Notes under the pieces: model-generated
Told to the model about the DNA's origin: nothing
What the model saw: the letters and a program-made list of their open reading frames with translations, nothing else
The model's database searches: none
Shown: piece after piece, positions 1-8,487 of the stretch
Layout of the letters: every line of letters begins with the position of its first letter
Position numbering within the stretch: the first letter of the stretch is position 1
Translations under genes and position numbers: made by a program
Source: Dorea sp. AM10-31
Lineage (GTDB): Bacteria; Bacillota; Clostridia; Lachnospirales; Lachnospiraceae
Direction of reading: 5' to 3'
Assembly (NCBI RefSeq): GCF_003435815.1
Contig: NZ_QTUV01000001.1
Span: 448,581-512,580, forward strand
DNA: 64,000 nucleotides

Positions 1-1266
1 GCCATTGAGATCGGCACGACTGCTCTGGATGCCGAGACCGGTACACACATGAGCCAGCCGGCAAAAGAAGTGACGATTGAAGACGTTGTGGAATACAAAG
101 GCTTGAAAAAAGGCCAGAAATACAAACTGACTGGAACGTTAATGGACAAAGAAACAGGCGAACCAATCCTTGTGGATGGAAAACCGGTGACTTCCAAAAC
201 AGAATTTACTGCAAAGAAATCCTCTGGCTCCGTCAAAGTAACCTTTACCTTTGATGCAACTTCCTTAAAGGGCAAAACAACCGTTGTCTTCGAGGAATTA
301 TATCAGGATGAGATGCAGCTTGCAGTCCATACCGACATCAACGATGAAGACCAGACCATCTATTTCCCGGAAATCAAGACTACTGCGAAAGATGCGGACA
401 CGAACTCCAATATTTCCTGTGCAAAGAAAGAAATCACGCTGGTGGATACGGTTTCCTTTAAGGGGCTGGTTCCTAACCATAAATATGAAGTGACCGGAAC
501 TCTGATGGATAAAGAAACAAAGAAACCAGTCGAAACAGACGGAAAACCGGTGACAGCAAAAGCATCCTTCAAGCCAAAAGAATCCGCTGGTACGATAGAG
601 GTTACCTTTACCTTTGATGCCAGCTCCTTAAAAGGGAAAACGGTAGTTGTCTTTGAATCCCTGGCTTACAAAGACAAGGAAGTTGCCGTACACGCAGACA
701 TTGCAGATGAAGGACAGACTATTTACTTCCCGGAAATCAAAACCACAGCCAAAGACGGCAGTGACGGGGATCAGGATGTCTCTGCTTCCAAGGAAGCGAC
801 TATCGTAGATACGGTCACTTATCATGGTCTGATGCCTGGATCTGAGTACAAAGTCATCGGAACCCTGATGAATAAGGAAACCGAAGAGGCTTTGTTAAAA
901 GACGGAAAACCAGTTACCGCTCAGGCAGAATTTAAAGCAGAAAAAGCTGGCGGCTCTGTGGAAGTTACCTTTACCTTCGACGCTTCTGCTCTTGCCGGAC
1001 AGGATGTGGTTGTCTTTGAAAAGCTCTACTATACAGACGGAAAAACCGAACATGAGATTGCTTCCCATGAGGATCTGAAGGATGAAGGTCAGACCGTACA
1101 CATGACGGAGCTTCCGAAAGAACCGGAGACGCCTCCGGTAGCTCCGCCTGTAAAGACCGGCGATGAGACGCCGCTTCTCCTATATGCCGGAATCGCCATA
1201 GCTGCACTTGCAGGTGCAAGTGTCCTGGGCATCGTTTACTTCAAACGCAAAAAGAAACATCAGTAA
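1..1266 (+). CDS. VaFE-repeat cell-wall-anchored surface protein, 5' partial
   Basis: C-terminal part of a sortase-anchored surface protein. The frame is open from the first base, so the N-terminus lies outside the window. Three tandem repeats of about 120 residues are visible (about bases 1-370, 371-740 and 741-1110). Each carries GTLM(D/N)KET, a GKPVT strand, VTFTFDA and a closing (D/E)GQT or DQT, the pattern of VaFE-type beta-sandwich repeats. A Pro-rich hinge, a PPVKTG sorting signal, about 20 hydrophobic residues and a basic KRKKKHQ tail end the protein. Such stalks are common on Gram-positive conjugative elements. A role in cell contact during mating is inference. Confidence 0.85.
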   Translation, partial: AIEIGTTALDAETGTHMSQPAKEVTIEDVVEYKGLKKGQKYKLTGTLMDKETGEPILVDGKPVTSKTEFTAKKSSGSVKVTFTFDATSLKGKTTVVFEELYQDEMQLAVHTDINDEDQTIYFPEIKTTAKDADTNSNISCAKKEITLVDTVSFKGLVPNHKYEVTGTLMDKETKKPVETDGKPVTAKASFKPKESAGTIEVTFTFDASSLKGKTVVVFESLAYKDKEVAVHADIADEGQTIYFPEIKTTAKDGSDGDQDVSASKEATIVDTVTYHGLMPGSEYKVIGTLMNKETEEALLKDGKPVTAQAEFKAEKAGGSVEVTFTFDASALAGQDVVVFEKLYYTDGKTEHEIASHEDLKDEGQTVHMTELPKEPETPPVAPPVKTGDETPLLLYAGIAIAALAGASVLGIVYFKRKKKHQ

Positions 1267-1284
1267 CTCATAACGAAGACTCCT

Positions 1285-1320
1285 GCAGGCAGCTCCCACA
1301 TGGAACTGCCTGCTTCTTTA
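1285..1320 (+). terminator. intrinsic terminator after the surface protein
   Basis: GCAGGCAG and CTGCCTGC form an 8-bp stem with a 13-nt loop followed by TTCTTT, about 20 bases after the stop codon. Confidence 0.75.
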
Positions 1321-1333
1321 GTAGGTGATGAAT

Positions 1334-1696
1334 ATGAAACACCCCCACTGCAAGACAGATGCCAAGCACATCCGTCATTTTCTGAACCTCTGTGAAGGGA
1401 ACTGGCACTCCTGTATCTACGTCTGGTGCCGCACTTGTAACGCACAGGAAAGCTGTGAGAACTCCGGCTTTTTATTCCATCCGGATGAAACGGGAAGCCC
1501 CTGCATCCTCCCTCTTTCAGATGCAGCGCTTTTGTTTCCCCGGATACCGGAGCCAACCGAATGTACCGGAAGCATGAGCATTGCTGCTTTTACAGAGCTT
1601 TATCTGCCCTATCTGGCCGCTCAGAAGCTGCCATTAAAGCCATGCCCCATTCCGGCACTGCTCCGGCTTCAGGAGAACCAGCAATATGACTGGTAA
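1334..1696 (+). CDS. Cys-rich hypothetical protein
   Basis: About 120 residues, not recognised. The first half is rich in Cys and His (HPHCK, CEGNW, CRTCNAQESC), which may bind a metal. No membrane segment or signal peptide is seen. I chose the ATG that has AGGTG about 7 bases upstream; in-frame GTG and ATG codons 9 and 6 bases earlier lack this spacing. It lies between the surface protein and a small membrane protein on the same strand, so it probably belongs to the conjugative backbone. Function unknown. Confidence 0.6.
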   Translation: MKHPHCKTDAKHIRHFLNLCEGNWHSCIYVWCRTCNAQESCENSGFLFHPDETGSPCILPLSDAALLFPRIPEPTECTGSMSIAAFTELYLPYLAAQKLPLKPCPIPALLRLQENQQYDW

Positions 1697-1758
1697 CAAA
1701 AAGTTGCACTTTCAGGCTCTTATACGTACAGGATATGTAAAGAAAGGAGGCACTGCCT

Positions 1759-2034
1759 ATGTTAAACGTAATTTCAATCATCCAATGTATCGATCAGGTC
1801 TTTACGAACCTGATATTTATTCCCATGATTTTTGTCCTGTATGTGAAATTCCGTCCGAAAAAGCCATGGACCAGAAGGCGCAGGAACACTTACCTGCTCT
1901 GTCTGGTACTGATCAGCTTATTCCTGCTACGGATTTTCTGTGAGAAGTTCATCTTTACACCGGTTAATTATCCACGTTTCACAGACAGCGGCTTATTCCC
2001 GCTCATCCGGGCAATTTTCTATCCCGGCATCTGA
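1759..2034 (+). CDS. small two-helix membrane protein
   Basis: 91 residues with two hydrophobic stretches (about residues 12-28 and 44-62) joined by a strongly basic loop, KPWTRRRR. A good AAGGAGG lies 9-10 bases before the ATG. The basic loop between the helices suggests a hairpin with both ends outside. Not recognised as a named family. Small membrane proteins like this are often part of conjugation operons, but nothing here shows a specific partner. Confidence 0.6.
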   Translation: MLNVISIIQCIDQVFTNLIFIPMIFVLYVKFRPKKPWTRRRRNTYLLCLVLISLFLLRIFCEKFIFTPVNYPRFTDSGLFPLIRAIFYPGI

Positions 2035-2130
2035 AAAATGGGGATTCGTGCCATTTAGTCCGAATCTGGGATCAGTATCCGCTTGCGTCCTATGGGAATT
2101 CATCACCTGCTTACTTACAATATAAGTATA

Positions 2131-2142
2131 CAGTACGTACTG
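2131..2142. promoter_or_regulatory. palindromic possible operator CAGTACGTACTG
   Basis: A perfect 12-bp palindrome lies about 50 bases upstream of the zinc-ribbon gene. It is followed by further overlapping GTAC/ACGT steps (2150-2186). The stretch looks like a regulator-binding region; the protein that binds is unknown. Confidence 0.4.
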
Positions 2143-2194
2143 GTTATTCACGTACACGTTACGTATCGTGTATGTACAAGCGAGGTGAAAACAG

Positions 2195-2614
2195 ATGAAG
2201 AAACCAAAAATCATCCGCTGCCCTTACTGCGGCGGAACAGCAATATTAAGAGATGCATCCTTTGTATATGGAACGCATTCTCATGGCGGACAGGTTTATG
2301 TCTGCTCCCACTATCCATCCTGCAATTCCTATGTCGGGGTACATCCGGGAACCAAGATACCAAAAGGAACGCTCGCCAACCGGGAGCTTCGTCAAAAGCG
2401 GATTCAGGCACATCGAATTTTCGATCAGATCTGGCAACAGGGCATCCTTTCCAAACCGGAAGCATATCGCTGGGTGGCAGATAAGTTCTGTCTGACAGAT
2501 AAGCAGGCTCACATCGGACAGTTCAGCAACTATATGTGCGACCAGCTCATTCAGGAATCCGCAGATGTTTTAAAGAACAACCATATTCCCTTCCGCCTCC
2601 GGGCAGCCAGCTGA
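2195..2614 (+). CDS. zinc-finger-containing protein (DUF3268-like)
   Basis: 139 residues. The N-terminus has CPYCGG at residues 7-12 and a second Cys pair in CSHYPSC, making a four-Cys zinc ribbon like those at topoisomerase C-termini. The rest (VGVHPGTKIPKGTLAN, then a helical R/Q-rich part) fits the DUF3268 family found on Firmicutes plasmids and conjugative elements. GAGGTG lies 7 bases before the ATG. It directly precedes a sigma-like factor on the same strand. A DNA-binding role is inferred from the fold only. Confidence 0.75.
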   Translation: MKKPKIIRCPYCGGTAILRDASFVYGTHSHGGQVYVCSHYPSCNSYVGVHPGTKIPKGTLANRELRQKRIQAHRIFDQIWQQGILSKPEAYRWVADKFCLTDKQAHIGQFSNYMCDQLIQESADVLKNNHIPFRLRAAS

Positions 2615-2627
2615 AAGGCGGTGATTG

Positions 2628-3215
2628 ATGATGACCTTACCGCTAAATAAAAAGCAAAAACAACTGGTGGAAAAATCCATGGATCTGGTTCCGATCATGA
2701 TTCGTTCCATGACCCGCACCGCTGCCTATGTAACTGAGGAAGAACAACAGGAATTATGTCAGATTGGATATCTGGCTTTGTGCCGGTCGGCTGTCGGATT
2801 TGAGGAAGGAAGATCATTCCAGCCTTATGCCAAAACTATCATCCGTCATGCCATCTTTGATTACTGGCGGAAAATTGCCCGTGACCGCTCCATGCTCTGT
2901 TCTCTGGACGAAGCATCATCTGAAGATGAACATCTCCATTATCGTGATTTGTTTTCCTACGAGGATACACAAACAACTCACCCGGAAAAGGACACAAATC
3001 AGACATTGCTTCTTGAGCATTTAACCCAGCTTGGCACCGGACATTCCCCAACTATTCAGAAGGGAATTGCAGCCCTCTATCTGCAACAGCAGGGATATAC
3101 CAGCTTTGACCTGGCAAAACACTACCAAGTACCAGCCAATCGTGTACGGGCATGGCAGAGCAAAGCACGGAAACTATTACAGCAGGATGATGCACTCTAT
3201 GCACTTCTGACTTAA
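2628..3215 (+). CDS. sigma-70-like transcription factor
   Basis: About 195 residues. Residues about 35-85 match sigma region 2 (LCQIGYLALCRSAVGFEEG, then FQPYAKTIIRHAIFDYWRK). The C-terminus (YLQQQGYTSFDLAKHYQVPANRVRAWQSKARKLL) reads as a region-4 helix-turn-helix. The start is one of two adjacent ATGs behind GGCGGTG. It is probably a regulator of the conjugative element, since such elements often carry small sigma-like factors. Which promoters it recognises cannot be seen. Confidence 0.75.
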   Translation: MMTLPLNKKQKQLVEKSMDLVPIMIRSMTRTAAYVTEEEQQELCQIGYLALCRSAVGFEEGRSFQPYAKTIIRHAIFDYWRKIARDRSMLCSLDEASSEDEHLHYRDLFSYEDTQTTHPEKDTNQTLLLEHLTQLGTGHSPTIQKGIAALYLQQQGYTSFDLAKHYQVPANRVRAWQSKARKLLQQDDALYALLT

Positions 3216-3235
3216 CTTTGAAGGAGGGAACTTTT

Positions 3236-3922
3236 ATGCTGACACTTTATACTGCTGTCGGAACCTTAAAATTTCAAAAAACGACAGGCGGAAAATCCAT
3301 TCCTCTTGTAATCAACGATGGACAAGAATATGGACTATCGGATGACGAACTGCTACTTTGGAGCTGTCTTGCTTTTCAGATTCTGACGCTCCATGAACTC
3401 CAGGATGCCTATACCCTGCGCCAGATACAGAAAGAAGGTCCGAAAGGTTTATCCTTCCAACACTATCTAAACCGACTTTCCTTACGTGGTCTGGTTGTAA
3501 GCGGAATTGGACTGACCGGGGTGGATGCCTTATATCGCCTTCTCGGCAGTCTGACCATTATTCCCTTGAAGGATACCTTTCTCATCCGGCTCTTTGGTTG
3601 CATTCAACTTTATCTGGAAGGAAGTATTGGCGCAAAAGAGTTTGGCAGATATTTAAAGAAGAAACCCTCTTCACCGATGGAAGATACCATTCTGAAGCTG
3701 GCTGATAAGGTATCCCTCACGACCGCTGAGCTTGTCACAAGTATGGAGCAGGAAAAAGTAATCCACAACGAATCGGATATTATGGATGAGTTATACACAG
3801 AACCGGAGACAACTTACCAAACACTTGTGGATGATGTCCAGATTCACCATACCCAGTATCCAGTGCTGCAGGCTATTGCTAATTTGTACCTGAATAAACA
3901 AATCACATTTCATACATGTTAA
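3236..3922 (+). CDS. hypothetical protein
   Basis: 228 residues, soluble and mostly helical. The start was chosen at the ATG behind AAGGAGGGAAC; an in-frame upstream codon would include the ribosome-binding site. Residues 40-110 (LLLWSCLAFQILTLHEL, then a GIGLTGVDALYRLLG segment) suggest a winged-helix-like or four-helix domain. The C-terminus is acidic and helical. It sits 20 bases after the sigma-like gene and 13 before the next gene, so the three are likely cotranscribed. No family recognised. Confidence 0.6.
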   Translation: MLTLYTAVGTLKFQKTTGGKSIPLVINDGQEYGLSDDELLLWSCLAFQILTLHELQDAYTLRQIQKEGPKGLSFQHYLNRLSLRGLVVSGIGLTGVDALYRLLGSLTIIPLKDTFLIRLFGCIQLYLEGSIGAKEFGRYLKKKPSSPMEDTILKLADKVSLTTAELVTSMEQEKVIHNESDIMDELYTEPETTYQTLVDDVQIHHTQYPVLQAIANLYLNKQITFHTC

Positions 3923-3935
3923 AGGAAGGAACCTT

Positions 3936-4382
3936 ATGCCAAAACCATTTTTTACAAAGCTGGTTGCCATCAGTGCAATCGGCTTTTTCTGTGTACTTTT
4001 TGGGTGCATCTTCGGAATTGCCACCCACGACCGGCTCTTCATTCTTATGAGTCTCTTAATCGGAATCTGCAGCCTCCTGCGTGCACTCAGTTTCTACCAC
4101 CTGATCCATACACATGCTTATCTGTCACTGGACGTAAGCTGCACGAAACGGGAACAGACACTCTTCGGGAAAAACCAGCAATATTGGTTTGCCAGTGATA
4201 ACGGAAAGGAATACGCCTTCTCACTGGAAAAGAATATCAAACTCCTAGAGGGACATCGGTATCGGCTGTACTTCCGGAAACCACAGCAGGGGACAGGGCA
4301 ATCGATGCCATGTGCCGGAGATTTTCTCGGATATGAAGAACTCACCGATCAACTGCCGGAACTTCCGGATACATCCGTTTAG
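3936..4382 (+). CDS. membrane protein with cytosolic tail
   Basis: 148 residues. Two hydrophobic helices (about residues 8-30 and 33-55) are followed by a soluble domain of about 90 residues with a short beta-rich pattern (GKNQQYWFASDNGKEYAF, HRYRLYFRKP). A purine-rich AAGGAAGG lies upstream of the ATG. It is the last gene of the + strand run before a strong terminator and the start of the inserted mobilizable element. No named family recognised. Confidence 0.55.
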   Translation: MPKPFFTKLVAISAIGFFCVLFGCIFGIATHDRLFILMSLLIGICSLLRALSFYHLIHTHAYLSLDVSCTKREQTLFGKNQQYWFASDNGKEYAFSLEKNIKLLEGHRYRLYFRKPQQGTGQSMPCAGDFLGYEELTDQLPELPDTSV

Positions 4383-4386
4383 ATAG

Positions 4387-4440
4387 AAAATGAGCCGCCT
4401 GTACTGCATCACCCCTACAGTTCTGGCGGCTCATTTTATT
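4387..4440 (+). terminator. strong intrinsic terminator
   Basis: A 13-bp perfect stem, AAAATGAGCCGCC pairing with GGCGGCTCATTTT, ends the + strand backbone run. Confidence 0.85.
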
Positions 4441-4554
4441 ATAAATAACCTCTCTTATTTCTATCAAACAATAGTGTTTGTATCCGCTTCAATGCCATGA
4501 GCATTTATTGATGTGCGATAAAGAAGTAATAGAAGTGTAAAAAATTTTGCCGTT

Positions 4555-4587
4555 CCTATCCGGCACTTAGCTCTTGTGTCGGATAGG
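4555..4587 (-). terminator. hairpin downstream of the recombinase
   Basis: CCTATCCGGCAC and GTGTCGGATAGG form a 12-bp stem with one mismatch just past the recombinase stop. On the - strand it is followed after a few bases by TTTTTT. It could also be part of the element end. Confidence 0.55.
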
Positions 4588-4595
4588 TCGGGCGG

Positions 4596-6206
4596 TTATT
4601 CGGGCAAGTCCACCTTGCCAACAAAAGAATAATAAATCTCAATGTCCTGTCTGCGGGTCTTGTTCTCGTCATAGCTGCACTCATGCACAACGATTTTCTC
4701 TACAAACTCCCGCAGCAGAGTAGGGGTAAGTTCTTCAAAGCTGGTATGCCGCCGGACAACATTCATAAACTTTTCTGCGTTCACGGTGGCTTCCTGTGCT
4801 TTGGAAAGCTCCGCTTGGATAGCGGCGGCTCTTTCTTTCAGCTCCCGTTGTTCTGCTTCATAGTCTGCCGACAGCTCTGTGAAACGCTCGTCTGATATGC
4901 GCCCGGTCACACTGTCCTCATACAGCCGCTTGAAGATAGCGGATAACTCGGCTATGCGTTTCTCGGTGGCTTCCAGCTCCTTTTTCTTGGCGGCGTTCCT
5001 GCGCTTGCCCCCGTCCTCGTTCTGCTCAATCAGGAGCTTCATAAACCGGGCTTCATGCTTTGCCGCATAGCTGGTCACTTTCCGCAGATTGGAGAGTACA
5101 CCAGCGGTCAAGAGGTCGGTGCGGATAAAGTGCGCCGTACAGTCATGGGTGCGTTTCTTGTAGTTGCCGCAGATATAACAGTCCTGCTTGCGCTTGTCCG
5201 TCTGGTATCGCTGCTGATACATCACACTGCCGCAGTCTGCACAGAACAGTATGCCGGAGAACAAGCCCACTTCATCATAGCGGTTGGGGCGTTTGCGCTG
5301 CTTGCGAAGCTCCTGCACCCGTTCCCATGTTTGGGTGTCTATGATAGGCTCGTGGTGGTTCTCGAATATCGCTTGCTTTTCCTCCGGGTTTTCTACGCTG
5401 TGCTTGACTTTGTAAGAGAGTTTTTCCGTCTTGAAGTTTACCAGGCAGCCCGTGTATTCCCGGTTTTCAAGGATATGCACAACGGTATTGGTCGCCCACT
5501 TGCACTCATAGCCGGGGTGGTAGCGGCGGGTGCTGCCCGTCCTGCGGTATTCCAGCGTCCCCGGCGTGGGGATTTGCTGCTCTGTGAGCATACGGGCTAT
5601 CTTGGTCGGACCGTTCCCGGCAAGGCAGAGGTTGTATATCTGCTTAACTACGGGTGCAGCTTCCTCGTCAATAATGAAATTTTCGTCCTCGTCCATGAGG
5701 TAGCCATACACAGGTTTGCTTGTGATGGGCTTGCCACTCATACCTTTTGAGCGTTTTACTGCTTTGATTTTCTTGCTCGTATCTCTCACCAGCCATTCGT
5801 TAAAGATATTCCGCAGCGGGGCAAAGTCATTGTCGCCCTGTGCGCTGTCCACTCCGTCATTGATAGCGATGAAGCGGACGCCTTTCTGTGGGAAAACCAT
5901 TTCCGTGTACATTCCCACTTGCAGGTAGTTTCGCCCTAACCTCGACATATCCTTTACGATAACTGTCCCGACTTTTCCGGCTTCAATGTCCGCAAGCATG
6001 GCTTGAAAACCGGGTCTTTGAAAGTTTGCACCAGAATAACCGTCGTCCGTGTACCAGCGCAGATTGGAAAAGCCGTTCTGCTTTGCATAGGTTTCAAGGA
6101 TACGCTTCTGATTGGAAATGGAATTGCTCTCGCCTTGCAGCTCGTCCTCATGGGAAAGTCTTGGGTAAAGGGCGGTAATTGGTTGTTGGTTGGTCTGTCT
6201 TAACAT
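4596..6206 (-). CDS. large serine recombinase (TnpX-like)
   Basis: 536 residues; site-specific recombinase predicted to excise and insert the element. The N-terminal resolvase domain has the catalytic Ser in YPRLSHEDE (about residue 18), then IVKDMSRLGRNY with the conserved Arg residues. A recombinase domain follows (PVYGYLMDEDENFIIDEEA...NREYTG). A zinc ribbon (CADCG, then CYICGNYK, then DCTAH) and a coiled coil at about residues 400-480 complete it. Order and length fit TnpX of Tn4451. It stands at the outer edge of the element, as is usual. The start has no overlap with TnpW. Confidence 0.92.
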   Translation of the reverse strand: MLRQTNQQPITALYPRLSHEDELQGESNSISNQKRILETYAKQNGFSNLRWYTDDGYSGANFQRPGFQAMLADIEAGKVGTVIVKDMSRLGRNYLQVGMYTEMVFPQKGVRFIAINDGVDSAQGDNDFAPLRNIFNEWLVRDTSKKIKAVKRSKGMSGKPITSKPVYGYLMDEDENFIIDEEAAPVVKQIYNLCLAGNGPTKIARMLTEQQIPTPGTLEYRRTGSTRRYHPGYECKWATNTVVHILENREYTGCLVNFKTEKLSYKVKHSVENPEEKQAIFENHHEPIIDTQTWERVQELRKQRKRPNRYDEVGLFSGILFCADCGSVMYQQRYQTDKRKQDCYICGNYKKRTHDCTAHFIRTDLLTAGVLSNLRKVTSYAAKHEARFMKLLIEQNEDGGKRRNAAKKKELEATEKRIAELSAIFKRLYEDSVTGRISDERFTELSADYEAEQRELKERAAAIQAELSKAQEATVNAEKFMNVVRRHTSFEELTPTLLREFVEKIVVHECSYDENKTRRQDIEIYYSFVGKVDLPE

Positions 6207-6317
6207 AAAATCCTCCGTTTCCGACAGCCAGCCCCACTATTCCGTATCTTAATTGTACCACATGGGGCGGCTGTCTGTATAGCGGCAAAAGCGTCAAATC
6301 TGCTTCTTTATGGTCGG

Positions 6318-6506
6318 TCAAATCTCCGTTTTTTGTGTAGCAGCTTCCGCTTCCAGCACTTTCATCATCTTGTCGGCTGCGGTGTCGGTTGCACCCTGCT
6401 TGAAGAAGCCGGAAACGGTAAGGACGGAGTTGCCCATGCGGATTTCCGTCACACAGTCCGGGCGGCGGTCTGTTTTGGTGGTGCTTGTCTGTTTCGTTTC
6501 TGTCAT
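6318..6506 (-). CDS. tnpW: transposon-encoded protein TnpW-like
   Basis: 62 residues, beginning MTETKQTSTTKTD. The core RPDCVTEIRMGNSVLTVSG followed by FFKQGATDTAADKM is the pattern of the small TnpW proteins of Tn4451-type elements. The start was chosen at the ATG with GAAAGGAG 5 bases upstream. It overlaps the stop of the DnaC-like gene by four bases, so the two are translationally coupled. Biochemical role is not established; it is always found beside the recombinase in this element type. Confidence 0.75.
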   Translation of the reverse strand: MTETKQTSTTKTDRRPDCVTEIRMGNSVLTVSGFFKQGATDTAADKMMKVLEAEAATQKTEI

Positions 6507-7360
6507 AGGCTCTCCTTTCGCTGCTTCATCAGTTGCTTTAAGCGTTCCAGCTTTTCCTGTGCGGTTTCCTTTCGGAAGTTGCTGCCCGTGAAGCGGACGG
6601 GGGCGCACATGGAAGTCAGCCTGTCATAGATACGGGCGTGGGGCGTGTCCTGCGGGTGCTGCAATTCCTCCAGCGTGAGGTTGGTCGTGGCGATCAGCGG
6701 CTTGCCGCTTCGGTAACGGCTGTCAATCACGCTGTAAACCTGTTCCAGCCCGTATTCCGTCCCTCGCTCCATACCGAAATCATCAAGTATCAGCAGGGGG
6801 TAGCTGCAAAGGCGGGAAATATATTCGTTCCTGCCCTCAAAGCTGGCGGCAAGGTCATTGAGTATCGTTGCAAAGTTTGTCATGCACACCGGGACTTCCT
6901 GCTCCATAAGGGCGTTGGCGATACAGGCGGCAAGGTAGCTTTTTCCCGTCCCCACGCCTCCCCAAAACAGGTAGCCGATATTTTCAGCCTGCATGGTTTC
7001 CCAGCTCTCCACATAAAAGCGGGCGGTTTCGGTCTGTGGGTTTCTGCCGTTGTCATGCTCAAATGTCCAGTTCCGCATAGCGGGGTCGGTAAAGCCCCGG
7101 CGTTTCAAGTCCTCCACTTTTTCAAGGTGCTTCTGTCGACTTTCAGCGGCTTCCCGTTTTTCACGGGCTGCCCGGTGGCAGTCGCACTCTGCCGGGTGTC
7201 GGTCATGCCCTAACCATTGGGCGGTTTCTTTTGGAAAGTATGCTTCTTTTGGCGTATGGCACTTGCCGCAGTATAAAAGCCCGTCCTCGCCTGTGTAGTC
7301 CTCCGCTTCGGAGGTAGTGGCTGTAATGTCCGTAATCATAGCTTCAATCTCGTTTTTCAT
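6503..7360 (-). CDS. DnaC/IstB-like ATP-binding protein
   Basis: About 285 residues. The N-terminus has a four-Cys zinc-finger (CGKCHTPKE...CDCHRAAREK). A P-loop GGVGTGKSYLAACIANAL, the Walker B LLILDDFGMERG and sensor IATTNLTLEEL follow, as in DnaC helicase loaders. It probably loads helicase for the element's own replication together with the adjacent replisome organizer. The start chosen has GGAGG about 10 bases upstream and overlaps the upstream gene's stop as ATGA; an in-frame codon 84 bases earlier lies inside that gene. Confidence 0.85.
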   Translation of the reverse strand: MKNEIEAMITDITATTSEAEDYTGEDGLLYCGKCHTPKEAYFPKETAQWLGHDRHPAECDCHRAAREKREAAESRQKHLEKVEDLKRRGFTDPAMRNWTFEHDNGRNPQTETARFYVESWETMQAENIGYLFWGGVGTGKSYLAACIANALMEQEVPVCMTNFATILNDLAASFEGRNEYISRLCSYPLLILDDFGMERGTEYGLEQVYSVIDSRYRSGKPLIATTNLTLEELQHPQDTPHARIYDRLTSMCAPVRFTGSNFRKETAQEKLERLKQLMKQRKESL

Positions 7361-8100
7361 AAGCTCTCGCCCTCCTTGCATGAATAATCGGGTATGCCCT
7401 GTTTTGGGGCAGCCTTGCCTTTTGTAGCGTCCTCCTGCGCCCACTTGTAAATGGTGGCTGCATGGCTGTGGTACTGCTTCCCGGTGGAAGCGATATGGCA
7501 GGAAAGCCGGTCAATATAATACTCCCACTTGTCGGGCAGCTCTGTTTTCAGCCCGGAAAGCTCTGTATCGGTCAGTATCACATTGTTGTATCTGCCATAA
7601 GCGGCGGGGGTGGGGTGTCCCGTTTCTCCCTCTCTCTCTTTTTCTATCTCTATCTCTTTCTCTAACTCTATCTCTGGTGGACGAATGTCGGACAAATGTC
7701 CGCCTTTTGTCCGGGGCGGTAAAAGTGCCTTGTTTTCCAGCCTTGCAGCCCGTTTTCGCTCGGCTTCGGTAGAGGACTGTCCTATCATCAACTCAATGTC
7801 GGTCATATAGAAAGCCCCGCTGTCAAGCTGCTCCACAAGCCCCAACTGCCGGAAAATCTCTAAAGCCCTCTCAACTGTCCCTATCTGGTGGCGGGTCAGT
7901 GTCGCTATCATCTGCGCTGTGTAGGGGATATGCTCGTCAAGCTGCAACTTCCCGCCGTTTTTCAGCGATTTTAAGTACAGCTTCAAGAGAATATTGGAAT
8001 ACAAAATCCCGTCTTTCATATCTTCCAGCAGTACAATGGAGTCGCTGTCAAAAAAGTTCTCTTTCAGCTTGAGGTAGTAATACTTGCGGTTATCTGCCAT
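7357..8100 (-). CDS. replisome organizer / replication initiator
   Basis: 247 residues. The N-terminus YYYLKLKENFFDSDSIVLLE...DGILYSNILLKLYLKS is the phage replisome-organizer N-terminal domain, a winged helix. A polar E/R/K-rich linker and a short conserved C-terminal helix follow. AAGGAGG lies 8 bases before the ATG. With the DnaC-like gene it forms a replication cassette typical of mobilizable elements that replicate after excision. The coding DNA holds an unusual GAGATAGA-type repeat in the linker (about 7620-7680). Confidence 0.85.
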   Translation of the reverse strand: MADNRKYYYLKLKENFFDSDSIVLLEDMKDGILYSNILLKLYLKSLKNGGKLQLDEHIPYTAQMIATLTRHQIGTVERALEIFRQLGLVEQLDSGAFYMTDIELMIGQSSTEAERKRAARLENKALLPPRTKGGHLSDIRPPEIELEKEIEIEKEREGETGHPTPAAYGRYNNVILTDTELSGLKTELPDKWEYYIDRLSCHIASTGKQYHSHAATIYKWAQEDATKGKAAPKQGIPDYSCKEGESL

Positions 8101-8302
8101 TGTCCCTGTCCTCCTTTTTCCGGCGTTTGGAGTAGTAGCGGGGGCAGAGTATGATAACCGCCCGGAAGCTCTGCTTGCAGCTATGGGTACAGCTCCGGCA
8201 GAGGTCGTTGTATGTGATACGGTCGCAGGTGGTATTCCCGATTTTTACTTGCCGCAGGAAAAAAGACCATTCCAGCCGCCGTTTCTTGCTCATTCTTGGC
8301 AT
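8090..8302 (-). CDS. Cys-rich small basic protein
   Basis: 70 residues, strongly basic at both ends (MSKKRRLEW, YYSKRRKKE). A four-Cys core CDRITYNDLCRSCTHSCKQ, with a fifth Cys in ILCPRY, suggests a zinc finger. AAGGAG stands 7-8 bases before the start. It overlaps the start of the replisome organizer by 11 bases. Similar short proteins sit between relaxase and replication genes in this element family. Function unknown. Confidence 0.65.
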   Translation of the reverse strand: MPRMSKKRRLEWSFFLRQVKIGNTTCDRITYNDLCRSCTHSCKQSFRAVIILCPRYYSKRRKKEDRDNGR

Positions 8303-8487
8303 GGGTGCGCTCCTTTCTGCCGTTTCCGCTGGTGTGGCGGTATCGGCGGTAATTCTGTATTATCTCGGTATCATTTTCGGGGTTTTTCTGCCCTATAAGC
8401 CCGTTAAAAAATCCTTTGGTATTTGCGGATAGGGTACGGGGCAGCCCCCTTGTTCTGTATAGGTTCGGGTACATTTTGGGGCGGTTT

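Noticed and set aside
5055..5750. 231-codon + strand frame opposite the serine recombinase
   Set aside because: Shadow caused by high GC in the recombinase gene; lacks a ribosome-binding site and any family motif.
7620..7680. simple repeat of TCTCTATCTC type as a possible CRISPR or satellite
   Set aside because: It lies in frame in the Glu/Ile/Lys-rich linker of the replisome organizer.
8181..8474. 97-codon - strand frame between relaxase and the Cys-rich gene
   Set aside because: Overlaps a better-supported gene with a good ribosome-binding site; no conserved pattern seen.
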